A stretch of 64,000 bases of DNA from assembly GCA_964242735.1 (NCBI GenBank), contig CAXTAK010000006.1:1-64000 (forward strand), written 5' to 3'. The stretch comes from CADCUY01 sp964242735 (lineage in GTDB: Bacteria; Actinomycetota; Actinomycetes; Actinomycetales; Quadrisphaeraceae). A program made the translations under genes and the position numbers. Shown here in pieces: positions 34,668 to 43,645 of this stretch. Within the stretch, counting starts at the first letter, position 1; each line of letters begins with the position of its first letter. A model generated the notes under the pieces. That model did not search any database and had not been told where the DNA came from. It saw only the letters and a list, made by a program, of their open reading frames with translations.

Positions 34668-35594
34668 GTGGCGCACGAGCAGGACCCGCAGCACTCCGTG
34701 CGGCGCCCGCGGCGGCGCGGCCCGGGGCGGTGGTCGGTGGTGGTCGCTGCGCCGCTGCTCACCGCGTGCGGCGCTGTGCTGGTCACGGGCTGCACCGCTG
34801 TGCTGCCCGCGGCGCCCGGCGCCCGCGCGGCGTCGAGCGCCGTCCCGCCGGCCCTGGCGCCGGGGACGGCGGCCGACGCCCTGGCCTCGGTGGCCGTGCG
34901 GGGGCGCGCCCCCCGGACGGGGTACCAGCGCGAGGAGTTCGGCAGCGGGTGGGTCGACACCGACGGCAACGGGTGCGACACCCGCAACGACGTCCTCGCC
35001 CGCGACCTCACCGGCGTGGCCTACGTGCCGGGCACGGAGGACTGCGTGGTCGCCTCGGGGACCCTGGCCGACCCCTACTCCGCGACCACCATCGCCTTCC
35101 GGCGCGGGCAGGGCACCAGCGAGCGCGTGCAGGTCGACCACGTCGTCGCGCTGTCCGACGCGTGGCAGAAGGGCGCGCAGGGCTGGGCCGCGGGGCGTCG
35201 CGCGGCCTTCGCCAACGACCCCCAGAACCTGCTGGCCGTGGACGGGCCGCTGAACGCGGCCAAGGGCGACGGCGACGCCGCCACGTGGCTGCCCCCGCAG
35301 ACCGGGTACCGCTGCGCGTTCGTCGCCCGGCAGGTGGCGGTGAAGGCCCGCTACGGGCTGTGGATGACCCGGGCCGAGCGCGACGCGGTCGCGGGGGTGC
35401 TGGAGGCCTGCCCGCAGGAGCCGCTGCCGGCGGTCCCCTCGGCGGCGACCGCCGAGGCCCCGACGCCGGCCGCGCCGGTCTTCACCGACTGCGCCGCCGT
35501 GCGCGCGGCGGGGGCCGCGCCGATCGCCGCGGGCGAGCCCGGGTACTCCCCCGCCTTCGACGGCGACGGCGACGGCGTGGGCTGCGAGGGCTGA
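34668..35594 (+). CDS. secreted HNH-type nuclease with Excalibur domain
   Basis: A 308-aa exported protein. A basic N terminus and hydrophobic segment with Cys (LLTACGAVLVTGC) indicate a signal or lipoprotein peptide. The central domain (about 90-240) is of the DUF1524/GmrSD C-terminal HNH type: VQVDHVVALSDAWQKGAQGW supplies Asp-His, and NDPQNLLAVDGPLNAAKG the Asn and Lys. The tail ends in YSPAFDGDGDGVGCEG, an Excalibur calcium-binding motif. GTG 34668 has a G-run five bases upstream; GTG 34638 and 34662 are alternatives. It is probably an extracellular DNase, perhaps for nutrient or competitor DNA. Confidence 0.85.
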   Translation: MAHEQDPQHSVRRPRRRGPGRWSVVVAAPLLTACGAVLVTGCTAVLPAAPGARAASSAVPPALAPGTAADALASVAVRGRAPRTGYQREEFGSGWVDTDGNGCDTRNDVLARDLTGVAYVPGTEDCVVASGTLADPYSATTIAFRRGQGTSERVQVDHVVALSDAWQKGAQGWAAGRRAAFANDPQNLLAVDGPLNAAKGDGDAATWLPPQTGYRCAFVARQVAVKARYGLWMTRAERDAVAGVLEACPQEPLPAVPSAATAEAPTPAAPVFTDCAAVRAAGAAPIAAGEPGYSPAFDGDGDGVGCEG

Positions 35595-35639
35595 CAGCGG
35601 CGCACCGCCCGAGCGGGCGCCGAAGCTCCGGCGGCTCCG

Positions 35640-35830
35640 TCTTCCCTCCAGCGGGTCGTGCCCCCCGTCCACCAGCGGGCACCGCCACCGGGTGCCGGTC
35701 ACGTCGCCGCCGGTGTCGCCCACCGACCGCTGCTCCTCCGTCTCCACCCGCTCCAGCGGCTCCTCCGCGGTCATGTCCACCGCCTCGGCGAAGTCACCGT
35801 GGACCTGCTCGACGCCGTCGTCGCCACCGC
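35640..35830 (-). pseudogene. DUF3140 family remnant with internal deletion
   Basis: On the minus strand VHGDFAEAVDMTAEEPLERV and ETEEQRSVG match the start of the DUF3140 family ('dF..avNMtp.ELe.WLeTeES.sVG'). They run directly into GDVTGTRWRCPLVDGGHDPL, its C-terminal signature ('gDv..T.WRySLMNWGHDPl'). The 50 or so residues that normally lie between are missing, and several consensus residues are changed. It is therefore a shrunken relic of a small stress-associated protein. It sits between the nuclease gene and the LOV phosphatase gene. Confidence 0.5.
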
Positions 35831-35942
35831 TGCCCGCCGTGCCCCGGTCGCGTGCCCCGATCGCGTGCCGCGGCCTGCCGCGGCGCACCACGGCGGGATC
35901 CGCGCGGTGTCGCCCGCCCGGAGGCGGTCCTGGTCTCGGCGG

Positions 35943-37569
35943 GTGTGCACCTCGGCGACCCCCACGGGTCTCGCGGCGGCGCACACCGGGCGGGCTGTGC
36001 CGCTCGACCTGGTCACCCGGGCCGCCCTGGCCTCCGACACCCCCTTCACGATCAGCGACGCGACGCTGCCCGACGCCCCCCCGGTGTGGGTCAACCCCGC
36101 CTTCGAGGCCGCGACGGGGTACGACTCCGGAGCGGCCCCGGGACGCGACTGCCGGTTCCTGCAGGGCCCGGGCACCGACCGGGCGGCCGTCGCCCGCATC
36201 CGTGACGCCGTGACCGCCGGCCGACCCGCGCAGGAGGTGCTCCTGAACCACCGCGCTGACGGCAGCGCGTTCTACGACTCCCTGGCCATCAGCCCCCTGT
36301 TCGACGGGGACGGGGTGCTGACGCACTGCGTGGGGGTGCAGAACGACGTCACCGCCCAGGTCACCGCCGGGGCCCAGCGCGCCGCCGCCCACGCCCGGCT
36401 CGACCACGCCCTGGCAGCGGAGCGGGCGGCCCGCGCCGACGCCGAGGCCGCACGTGAGCAGGCGGAGTCCGCGCAGCGCCGCCTGGGGCTGCTGGCCGGG
36501 GCCAGCGAGGTGCTGGGCGGGCACCCCCGACCCGGAGGTGGCCGCCGAGCTGCTGTGCCACGTCGTGGTGCCCGACCTCGCGGACTGGGCGGTGCCCGCC
36601 CTGGTCGGTGACCGCGGCGCCCCCGCGGTGCTGACGCGCCACCGCGACGGCCACGAGGACGCCCTGGCGCGGTGGCGCCACCTGCACCCCGCGCTCCTGC
36701 GGCCGGGCACCACCACCGCCGGAGTGCTGCTCACCGGTGAGCCCGTGCTGCTCGCCGACGCCAGCGCCGCCGACCTGAGCGGCACCGCGGTCGGACCCGA
36801 CGGGCCCGAGCTCGCGCGCCTCGCCGCGGTGCTGGGAGTGCGCTCGGTGGTCGTGGTGCCCCTGACAGCGCGTCGACGGGTGCTGGGCGTGCTGTCGCTG
36901 GTCACCGGCCCGGGACGCCGCCTCACCGGCGACGACCTCGCCGTCGCCACGGACCTGGCGCGCCGCGCCGGGCTGGCCCTGGACAACGCCCGGCTGCACG
37001 CCGCCGAGCACGACACCGCCGTCGCGCTGCAGCGCTCCCTGCTCCCCGCCGTCCCGCAGGTGCCCGGCATCGACGCCGCCGCCCGGCACCTGCCGGGCGA
37101 CGACCGCGCCGAGGTCGGCGGTGACCGGTACGACGTCCTGGACCTCCCGGACAGGGTCACCGGCCTGGTGATCGGTGACGTGATGGGCCACGACATCGCC
37201 GCGGCCGCGGCGATGGGGCAGCTGCGCTCGGTGCTGCGCGCCTGCGCGTGGGAGGGCGACCACCCCGCCCGGGTGCTGGAGGGCGGCACCCGGATGGTCA
37301 TCGGGGTCGACGCAGCCCCCACCAGCGCTGGTGGGGGCGCCGGCGCCACCCGCCCGATCCGTCCCCGCAGCGTGCTGCTGCTGTTCACCGACGGCCTCGT
37401 CGAGCGCCGCCACGAGGACCTGGACGTCGGTCTCGCCGACGTCGCGCGCCGTCTGGCCGCGCACGACCCCTCACGCGGCCCCGCGGCCCTGGTCGAGGAC
37501 CTCGTCGGCGACGTCCGCACCGGCGGGGGCGACGACGACGTGTGCCTGCTGGCCGTCCACGTGCTCTGA
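35943..37569 (+). pseudogene. LOV-GAF-SpoIIE phosphatase, frameshifted
   Basis: The first frame (to about 36520) carries a LOV photosensor: TISDATLPDAPPVWVNPAFE, GRDCRFLQG with the flavin-adduct Cys (Asn of the usual NCRFLQ is Asp), and LAISPLFDGDGVL. A coiled-coil of Ala/Glu/Arg heptads follows. The second frame supplies a GAF domain and an RsbU/SpoIIE-type PP2C domain (EVGGDRYDVLDL, VIGDVMGHDIAAAAAMG, LLLFTDGLVERR, DDDVCLLAVHVL). The frames meet in GGGCACCCCC at about 36519-36528, where removing one base restores one protein. If intact it would link blue light to a sigma-factor partner switch. The start is uncertain (GTG 35943 or 35997). Confidence 0.75.
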
Positions 37570-37666
37570 GCCGCCGCCGAGGGGGTGGACCGCACCGCGC
37601 GCCTGTGGCTCAATGACCCTCGACGGTGCGACGTCGGAGCCGCGCCGCTGGAAGTGAGGCGGAGCC

Positions 37667-39910
37667 GTGTCGACGACGACCAGCAGACCACCGGAGCGCG
37701 GCCCCTCGGCCCCCTCCTCCCGCCCCCGCAGCGGCCCCGTGCAGGCCCTGGTGTGGGTGGGGGTGGCCGTCCTGGGCGCCGCGGCGTGGACGGTGCTGGC
37801 ACTGGCCCGTGGGGAGGAGGTCTCCGCGCTGTGGATCCTGTTCGCAGCCCTGGCCTCCTACGCCATCGCGTACCGGTTCTACGCGCGCTTCATCGCCTAC
37901 CGGGTGCTGCGCGTCGACGACACGCGCGCCACCCCGGCCGAGCGCCTCGGCAACGGCATCGACTACGAGGTCACCGACCGGCGGGTGCTCTTCGGGCACC
38001 ACTTCGCCGCCATCGCCGGGGCCGGCCCGCTGGTCGGCCCCGTCCTCGCCGCCCAGATGGGGTACCTGCCGGGCACCATCTGGATCGTCGTCGGGGTGAT
38101 CTTCGCCGGCGCCGTGCAGGACATGGTGGTGCTGTTCTTCTCGATGCGCCGCAACGGCAAGAGCCTGGGGCAGATGGTGCGCGAGGAGATCGGGGTGGTC
38201 GGCGGCGCCGCGGCGCTGATCGCCGTGTTCGCCATCATGATCATCCTCCTGGCCGTGCTGGCCCTGATCGTCGTCAACGCCCTGGCGGAGTCCCCGTGGG
38301 GGGTGTTCTCCATCGCCCTGACCATCCCCATCGCGCTGTTCATGGGCGTGTACCTGCGCTACATCCGCCCCGGGCGCGTGCTGGAGTCCACCGGCATCGG
38401 CGTGGTCCTGCTGCTGCTGGCCATCGTCGGTGGCGGGTGGATCGACGCCAGCCCCCTGGCGGCCTCCCTCACCCTGAGCAGGGAGACCCTCGTGGTGGCC
38501 CTGGTGGTGTACGGCTTCATCGCCTCGGTGCTGCCGGTGTGGGTGCTGCTGACCCCCCGCGACTACCTCTCCACCTTCATGAAGATCGGCGTCATCGTGC
38601 TGCTGGCGCTGGCGCTGCTCATCGCCCGGCCGGTGCTGGCGAACCAGGCGGTCACCGACTTCGCCCGCGAGGGCAACGGCCCGGTCTTCGCCGGGTCGCT
38701 GTTCCCCTTCGTGTTCATCACCATCGCGTGTGGGGCGCTGTCGGGCTTCCACGCGCTCATCGCCTCGGGCACCACCCCGAAGATGATCGCCAAGGAGAGC
38801 CAGGTGCGGCTCATCGGCTACGGCGGCATGCTCATGGAGTCGTTCGTGGCGATCAGCGCGCTCATCGCCGCCTCGGTGATCGACCAGGGCCTGTACTTCG
38901 CGATCAACTCCCCCGCCGGCGCCACCGGCGGCACCCCCGAGACCGCGGCGGCGTTCGTGCAGGGCCTGGGCTTCCAGACCGACGCCGCCGCCATCGCCAG
39001 CGCCGCGACCGCCATCGGCGAGGACACCCTCGTCTCGCGCACCGGTGGGGCGCCGACGCTGGCGCTGGGGATCTCGCAGATCTTCGAGAGCGCTTTCGGC
39101 GGCGGCCTGCAGGCGTTCTGGTACCACTTCGCGATCATGTTCGAGGCGCTGTTCATCCTCACCGCCGTCGACGCCGGCACCCGCGTGGGCCGCTTCATGC
39201 TGCAGGACACCATCGGCAACGTGTGGCCCCGCTTCGGGGACCTGTCGTGGCGCCCGGCGAACATCCTCGCCAGCGCCGCGGTCGTCGGGGCGTGGGGGTA
39301 CTTCCTCTACGTCGGGGTCACCGACCCCCTCGGGGGCATCAACCAGCTGTTCCCGCTGTTCGGCATCGCCAACCAGCTGCTCGCCGCCATCGCGCTGACC
39401 CTGTGCGTGACCCTGATGGTCAAGCACGGCAAGGCCAGGTGGGCGTGGGTGCCCGGTGTGCCACTGGCGTGGGACCTCATCGTGACCATGACGGCGAGCT
39501 ACCAGAAGATCTTCTCCGACGTCCCGGCCATCGGGTACTTCGCCCAGCGCACCCGCTACGCCGACGCCCTGGCCGCCGGGGAGGTCCTCCCCCCCGCGCA
39601 GGACGCCGGGCAGATGCAGCAGGTCGTCACCAACACCACCACCAACGGGGTGCTGCAGTCGGTCTTCGCGCTGCTGGTGCTCGTCGTGGTCGCCAACGCC
39701 GCGGTCGTCGTGGTGCGGGCGCTGCGCACCGGCGGCAGCCCGACCACGGAGGTCCCGCACACCGCCAGTGCCCTGGTGGAGCCGTCGGGGCTGATCGCCA
39801 CGGCGCAGGAGAAGGCGGCCGTCGCTGAGCACCAGCGCCTCGCGGGTGCCGGGGTGGGGGCCGCCTCGGGAGGCGGCACCTGGACGGCGGACGACACGGC
39901 ACCGCGGTGA
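37667..39910 (+). CDS. cstA: CstA family carbon starvation / pyruvate transporter
   Basis: A 747-aa polytopic membrane protein. After a 30-residue polar N terminus it has some 16 to 18 helices. HFAAIAGAGPLVGPVLAAQM, AGAVQDMVVLF, LPVWVLLTPRDYLSTFMKIG, ACGALSGFHALIASGTTPK and FGIANQLLAAIAL are CstA hallmarks. Characterised relatives import pyruvate and are induced by carbon limitation. GTG 37667 has GGCGGAG close upstream. The stop overlaps the start of the ybdD-type gene (GTGA), the usual cstA-ybdD pairing. Confidence 0.95.
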   Translation: MSTTTSRPPERGPSAPSSRPRSGPVQALVWVGVAVLGAAAWTVLALARGEEVSALWILFAALASYAIAYRFYARFIAYRVLRVDDTRATPAERLGNGIDYEVTDRRVLFGHHFAAIAGAGPLVGPVLAAQMGYLPGTIWIVVGVIFAGAVQDMVVLFFSMRRNGKSLGQMVREEIGVVGGAAALIAVFAIMIILLAVLALIVVNALAESPWGVFSIALTIPIALFMGVYLRYIRPGRVLESTGIGVVLLLLAIVGGGWIDASPLAASLTLSRETLVVALVVYGFIASVLPVWVLLTPRDYLSTFMKIGVIVLLALALLIARPVLANQAVTDFAREGNGPVFAGSLFPFVFITIACGALSGFHALIASGTTPKMIAKESQVRLIGYGGMLMESFVAISALIAASVIDQGLYFAINSPAGATGGTPETAAAFVQGLGFQTDAAAIASAATAIGEDTLVSRTGGAPTLALGISQIFESAFGGGLQAFWYHFAIMFEALFILTAVDAGTRVGRFMLQDTIGNVWPRFGDLSWRPANILASAAVVGAWGYFLYVGVTDPLGGINQLFPLFGIANQLLAAIALTLCVTLMVKHGKARWAWVPGVPLAWDLIVTMTASYQKIFSDVPAIGYFAQRTRYADALAAGEVLPPAQDAGQMQQVVTNTTTNGVLQSVFALLVLVVVANAAVVVVRALRTGGSPTTEVPHTASALVEPSGLIATAQEKAAVAEHQRLAGAGVGAASGGGTWTADDTAPR

Positions 39911-40164
39911 GCGGCCCCACCCCGGGCAGCGCCGCTCATCACGACGCGCTCAGCTTCCCCGCAGGGGCGGGCGGTGCGCTGGGGGCGCTGGTGCGCCGGT
40001 GGCGGGGCCTGGTGCGGTTCCTGCAGGCGTTCACCGGGGAGGACCGGTGGGCGGCGCACGTGCGCGCGTGCGCCTCCCACGGGCACCCGCCCGGCAGCCG
40101 CCGCGACTTCGAGCGGCGGCGTGCGGACGCCGCGGCGGCCACCCCCGTGCAGCGCTGCTGCTGA
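39907..40164 (+). CDS. YbdD/YjiX family small protein
   Basis: An 85-aa cytoplasmic protein of the YbdD/YjiX family, needed in E. coli for activity of CstA-type transporters. The conserved parts are WRGLVRFLQAFTGEDRWAAH, HPPGSRRDFERRRAD and the terminal Cys-Cys. It begins inside the cstA stop. About 25 non-conserved residues extend the N terminus, so a later start is possible. Confidence 0.85.
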   Translation: MSGPTPGSAAHHDALSFPAGAGGALGALVRRWRGLVRFLQAFTGEDRWAAHVRACASHGHPPGSRRDFERRRADAAAATPVQRCC

Positions 40165-40266
40165 GCGGGGCGCCACCACCGCCCCACCCGCGCCGCCCTC
40201 GCTGACCGGGAGCGGCGATGCCGGGGTGGGCGCTGCGGCTGGTGCCCGGTGTGCCAGGGTGCGGCC

Positions 40267-40971
40267 GTGGTCACCCTCGCAGGCTCCTCCGTCCTCGTCG
40301 TCGGCGCCGGTGGGGGCCTCGGTGCTCCGATCAGCACCGCGCTGGCCTCTGCGGGCGCGCACCTGACGCTGGCGGGGCGTTCGCCTGACCCGCTGCACGC
40401 GCTGGGCCTGGACGGCGCCGCCGTGGTCACCGGGGACCTCACCGACGCCGCCTGGCCGCAGGCGGCGGTCACCGCCGCGGTGGCCGCGCACGGGCGCCTG
40501 GACGGGGTGGTGCTGGTCGCCGGGGTGGTGGCCTTCGGGCCCGCCGCCGAGGTCGACGACGAGGTGCTCGTGGAGCTGGTGAGCACCAACTTCCTCGGGC
40601 CCGTGCGCCTGCTGCGCGCCGCCGCCCCGCACCTGCGGGACGCCGCCGCCGACCGCGGTGGGCAGTCCTTCGTCGTCCACGTCAGCGGGGTCGTCGCCGA
40701 GCAGGCACCGACCGGGATGGCGGCGTACGCGGCGTCGAAGGCGGCGCTGGCCAGCTTCGACGCCGTCGCCGCGCGCGAGCTGCGCCGCAGCTCGGTGCTG
40801 CTGCTCGACGCCCGGCCCCCCCACACCGAGACCGGGCTGGCGGGCCGACCCATCGCCGGCAGCGCCCCGCGCCTGCCCCAGGGGCTGGACCCCGCAGCCG
40901 TGGCCGCGCGCATCCTCGCCGCGCTGGAGGACGACGAGCGGGACCTGCCGAGCACGGCGTTCACCGCCTGA
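40267..40971 (+). CDS. short-chain dehydrogenase/reductase
   Basis: A 234-aa SDR. VLVVGAGGGLGAPISTALA is the cofactor loop (Gly-rich), LVAGVVAFGP stands at the NAG position, STNFLGPVRLL follows, and the catalytic Tyr-Lys is in MAAYAASKAAL. GTG 40267 is preferred over GTG 40249 because AGGG lies seven bases upstream. It ends 274 bases before the convergent monooxygenase gene; in that gap I see no gene. Substrate unknown. Confidence 0.87.
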   Translation: MVTLAGSSVLVVGAGGGLGAPISTALASAGAHLTLAGRSPDPLHALGLDGAAVVTGDLTDAAWPQAAVTAAVAAHGRLDGVVLVAGVVAFGPAAEVDDEVLVELVSTNFLGPVRLLRAAAPHLRDAAADRGGQSFVVHVSGVVAEQAPTGMAAYAASKAALASFDAVAARELRRSSVLLLDARPPHTETGLAGRPIAGSAPRLPQGLDPAAVAARILAALEDDERDLPSTAFTA

Positions 40972-41245
40972 GGTCGACAGCGGTCGCGGCGGTCGGGCCG
41001 ATCGAGGCAGTGGGCTCACCGCACGGCCGATGCCGGGAGGCCGGCGTCCGTCCCACCCGCGACGTCCCATCGAGCCACTGCAGGCTGCCGGCCGATCCGA
41101 CTGCTCCGCTCCGCCGGCTGACTCGGTGTTCTGGGAGTCGGCCCGAGTCCCCCTGGTACGAGGGCGTCCGCCGGCGCAGTGCGGCGAGCGAACAGCGCGC
41201 TTCATGGCGGTCAGCGGGTCGCACCTCCTGACGTCGCCCCCCTCG

Positions 41246-42430
41246 TCAGGCTGGTCGTGGAGGCAGCCCGACGGGGGTGAGGTCGTGCAGGACGAAACTG
41301 CTGGCCTCGATCAGACGCCTGTACACCGACGTGGTCAGGGCCTGCGGCGCGGTGCGCATCAGCAGCTGAGTGGCGGGGCGGTAGGTGGTGGAGGCCTCGC
41401 TGCCCGACATCCTGGCGATCCGTGACACCTGCCGGGCCCGCACGGCCTCGTAGCGGCGCAGCGCCGGCGCGGGATCACCGGCGTCGACCCGGGCGGGGTC
41501 CAGGGCGCAGGTGAGGGCGTGGGCGTCCTCGAGGGTCTGGTTCACCCCTTGAGCCAGGCCGGGCGGCATGGTGTGCGCGGCATCGCCGAGCAGGGTCAGG
41601 CGGCCGGCACCCCAGACCTCGGGCACCGGGTGGGTGTGGTGGGGCCAGGCGACGAGGTCGTCCTCGGTGATCGCTGCGAGCACCTGCGGGACGGGGTGGA
41701 CGTAGCCGGCGAAGCGCCGGCGCAGCGCCGCCAGCGGCGCGAGGGGTCCAGCGGCTGGTGTGGCCTCGGCCGTGGGTGGGCAGGTGAAGTACCACTGCAG
41801 CAGCCCTCCGCCGGCCGGTTGCAGGCCGACGAAGCCGTTGGGCCCGAGCAGGGTGAGGATCCGCGACGATCCGGTGACGTCGATGGGCACCGGGGTGAGT
41901 CCCTGCCAGGTCACCCACCCGGTGGGACGGGTGTTCGGCTCAGCCCACGTCTGCCGGCGCACCAGCGACCCGCGCCCGTCGGCGCCGACCACGAGATCGG
42001 CCTCCTGCTCGGTGCCGTCAGCGAACGTGGTGCAGACCTGGCCCCCGTGGTCGGTGGAGGTGAGGCACTCCGCGGCGAAGGTCACCGTGCCGGCGGGCAG
42101 GCCGTCGGCCAGGCGCTGGACCAGCTGCCGCCGGGGTGCGCTCAGGGTCGGCGTCCCGAAGCGGCGCGCGAGGTCGGCGCTGTCGGTCCGCATCAGCCGG
42201 CGCCCGCGGTGGTCGAGGCTGTCCATGCCGTCGATGCGCCGGCCCAGGCCGTCGAGCGGCACTCCGAGGGCGGTCAGGACGGCGGTGCCGTTGGGCCACA
42301 GGGTCACCGCCGCGCCCTCGTGGCGCAGGGCGGCGGACCGCTCGACCACACTGACCGCGTGGCCGTGGCCGAGCAGCCCGTGGGCGACGGCGAGCCCTCC
42401 GGGACCAGCGCCGACCACCAGGAGCTTCAC
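41246..42430 (-). CDS. FAD-dependent monooxygenase (aromatic hydroxylase type)
   Basis: A 394-aa flavoprotein of the PHBH fold, similar to salicylate or tetracycline-type hydroxylases. VKLLVVGAGPGGLAVAHGL is the FAD-binding loop, DLVVGADGRGSLVR the DG motif, and LTLLGDAAHTMPPGLAQGVN the second FAD motif. GTG 42430 puts the FAD strand at the N terminus; ATG 42454 or 42472 would add 8 or 14 residues. It is divergent from a MarR gene, which probably represses it until an aromatic effector binds. Substrate unknown. Confidence 0.9.
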   Translation of the reverse strand: MKLLVVGAGPGGLAVAHGLLGHGHAVSVVERSAALRHEGAAVTLWPNGTAVLTALGVPLDGLGRRIDGMDSLDHRGRRLMRTDSADLARRFGTPTLSAPRRQLVQRLADGLPAGTVTFAAECLTSTDHGGQVCTTFADGTEQEADLVVGADGRGSLVRRQTWAEPNTRPTGWVTWQGLTPVPIDVTGSSRILTLLGPNGFVGLQPAGGGLLQWYFTCPPTAEATPAAGPLAPLAALRRRFAGYVHPVPQVLAAITEDDLVAWPHHTHPVPEVWGAGRLTLLGDAAHTMPPGLAQGVNQTLEDAHALTCALDPARVDAGDPAPALRRYEAVRARQVSRIARMSGSEASTTYRPATQLLMRTAPQALTTSVYRRLIEASSFVLHDLTPVGLPPRPA

Positions 42431-42507
42431 CGTGCGACCGCGCGGGCTCGGCATCCCACGAGACAACTGCATCCGATGTGGAGAAGTACCGGAACGGAGA
42501 TGAGTCG

Positions 42508-43014
42508 GTGCAGCGGACGGGTGGTACTGACGAGCTGGCTGCCTCGATGGAGCCGGCCTTCCGCGCGTTCGTCGCCGCGGTCTCGCTGAACACCCAGGCC
42601 GGGTGCGAACGGCTGGGGCTGCACCTGGTCGACGTCCAGGCGATCAACCTGCTCGCCGCGCTCGGCCCGGTGCCGGTCGGACGACTGAGCGAGCACCTGG
42701 GCACGCCCACCACGACGACGACCCGGGTGGTGGACCGTCTGGAACGGGCCGGGTACTTGCGCCGACGCTCCGACCCCGAGGACCGCCGCAAGGTCATCGC
42801 CGAGCTCGTGCCCGAGCGGGTCCGCGAGGTGGAGGAGGTCTTCGCCCCCTCACGGCAGCACCTCGCTGCGTTGCGCGAGCACTACACCGACCAGGACCTG
42901 GCGCTGCTGCTCGACATGTTCACCCGGACCACCCAGGCGTTCCGCTCCGCCACCGCAGAGATCAGAGCCGGCGGGACGACACCCCAGCCGCTGAACGGCC
43001 CGACGTCGCGATGA
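42508..43014 (+). CDS. MarR family transcriptional regulator
   Basis: A 168-aa winged-helix regulator. VGRLSEHLGTPTTTTTRVVD is the DNA-recognition region and LERAGYLRRRSDPEDRRKVI the wing with the Asp-Arg pair. Flanking helices form the dimer interface. GTG 42508 follows a GGAG at seven bases; GTG 42478 would leave almost no room for the divergent promoter. Divergent from a flavin monooxygenase gene, it is probably a ligand-responsive repressor of both. Confidence 0.87.
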   Translation: MQRTGGTDELAASMEPAFRAFVAAVSLNTQAGCERLGLHLVDVQAINLLAALGPVPVGRLSEHLGTPTTTTTRVVDRLERAGYLRRRSDPEDRRKVIAELVPERVREVEEVFAPSRQHLAALREHYTDQDLALLLDMFTRTTQAFRSATAEIRAGGTTPQPLNGPTSR

Positions 43015-43056
43015 GCCGTCGTGGCTCTGCTGGAGGTCGAACGGATGATGGCTGTG

Positions 43057-43308
43057 TCAGTAGTGGTAACGCGCCTGCACGACGACGACGTCGTCCCCCT
43101 CGATGCCGTAGACCAGCCGGTGCTCCTGGTCGATCCGCCGAGACCAGAACCCGGCCAGCTCGTGGGCCAGGCGCTCCGGCTTGCCGATGCCCGTGCCGGG
43201 GTCACGACCGGCCTCGTCGATCATCCGGTTGATCCGGGCCAGGACCTTGCGCTGATCGCTCCAGCTGCAGTAGTCGCTCCAGCCCCTCGCCGTGAAGGTC
43301 ACCCTCAC
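43057..43308 (-). CDS. yoeB: YoeB/Txe family toxin
   Basis: An 83-aa RelE-superfamily mRNA interferase. The signature WSDYCSWSDQRKVLARINRM begins the fold. GIGKPERLAHELAGFWSRRI and EHRLVYGIEGDDVVVVQARYHY hold the conserved Glu, Arg, His and C-terminal Tyr of the active site. Relatives cleave mRNA in the ribosomal A site. The start overlaps the antitoxin stop by four bases. All residues expected for activity appear present. Confidence 0.93.
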   Translation of the reverse strand: MRVTFTARGWSDYCSWSDQRKVLARINRMIDEAGRDPGTGIGKPERLAHELAGFWSRRIDQEHRLVYGIEGDDVVVVQARYHY

Positions 43309-43550
43309 CGGAGCAGCTCGTGGGCCTCCGCCCGCCCCTCGCGGGCCTCGGCGATGCTCGCGCGCAGCGCTGCGGCGTTCTCCGGTGACCTCAGCAGGTA
43401 CGCGGTCTCGACGAGAGAGCGGTACTCGTCCGCCGGGACCAGGTAGGCGGTGCCCCTCCTCCCCACGATCTCCACGGCGGCCTGGTCGTCGTTGACCTCC
43501 TCGATCAGCGGGAACAAGCGCCTGCGCGCCTCGGAGGCGGTGATGGACAT
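43305..43550 (-). CDS. yefM: YefM/Phd family antitoxin
   Basis: An 81-aa antitoxin. The N-terminal ITASEARRRLFPLIEEVNDD and VEIVGRRGTAYLVPADEYRS form the DNA-binding Phd fold. The acidic C terminus (LRSPENAAALRASIAEAREG) wraps the toxin in homologues. ATG 43548-43550 is followed by the expected motif; further upstream codons lie across the operator. It precedes yoeB with a four-base overlap. Autoregulation through the palindrome upstream is likely. Confidence 0.93.
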   Translation of the reverse strand: MSITASEARRRLFPLIEEVNDDQAAVEIVGRRGTAYLVPADEYRSLVETAYLLRSPENAAALRASIAEAREGRAEAHELLR

Positions 43551-43568
43551 AGCACCCTCTTCGTCATG

Positions 43569-43588
43569 TGGTACGAGGGACTGTACCA
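43569..43588. promoter_or_regulatory. GTAC palindrome, candidate YefM-YoeB operator
   Basis: TGGTAC-N8-GTACCA, a perfect six-base dyad, lies 19 bases upstream of the antitoxin ATG. YefM of E. coli binds palindromes with a TGTACA core, and this dyad has GTAC cores in the same place relative to the gene. Binding is inferred. Confidence 0.55.
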
Positions 43589-43645
43589 GTGAGGAACGTT
43601 CGAGCGTGAGTTCCCACCGGCGCAGCACCTGGAGGTCCACCCGCC

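Noticed and set aside
34473..37802. Minus-strand open frame continuing far upstream of the GT4 gene
   Set aside because: It is antisense to the nuclease and LOV genes. Only the short DUF3140-like stretch inside it resembles a protein; the GT4 gene has a clear GTG with GAGGAG at 34472.
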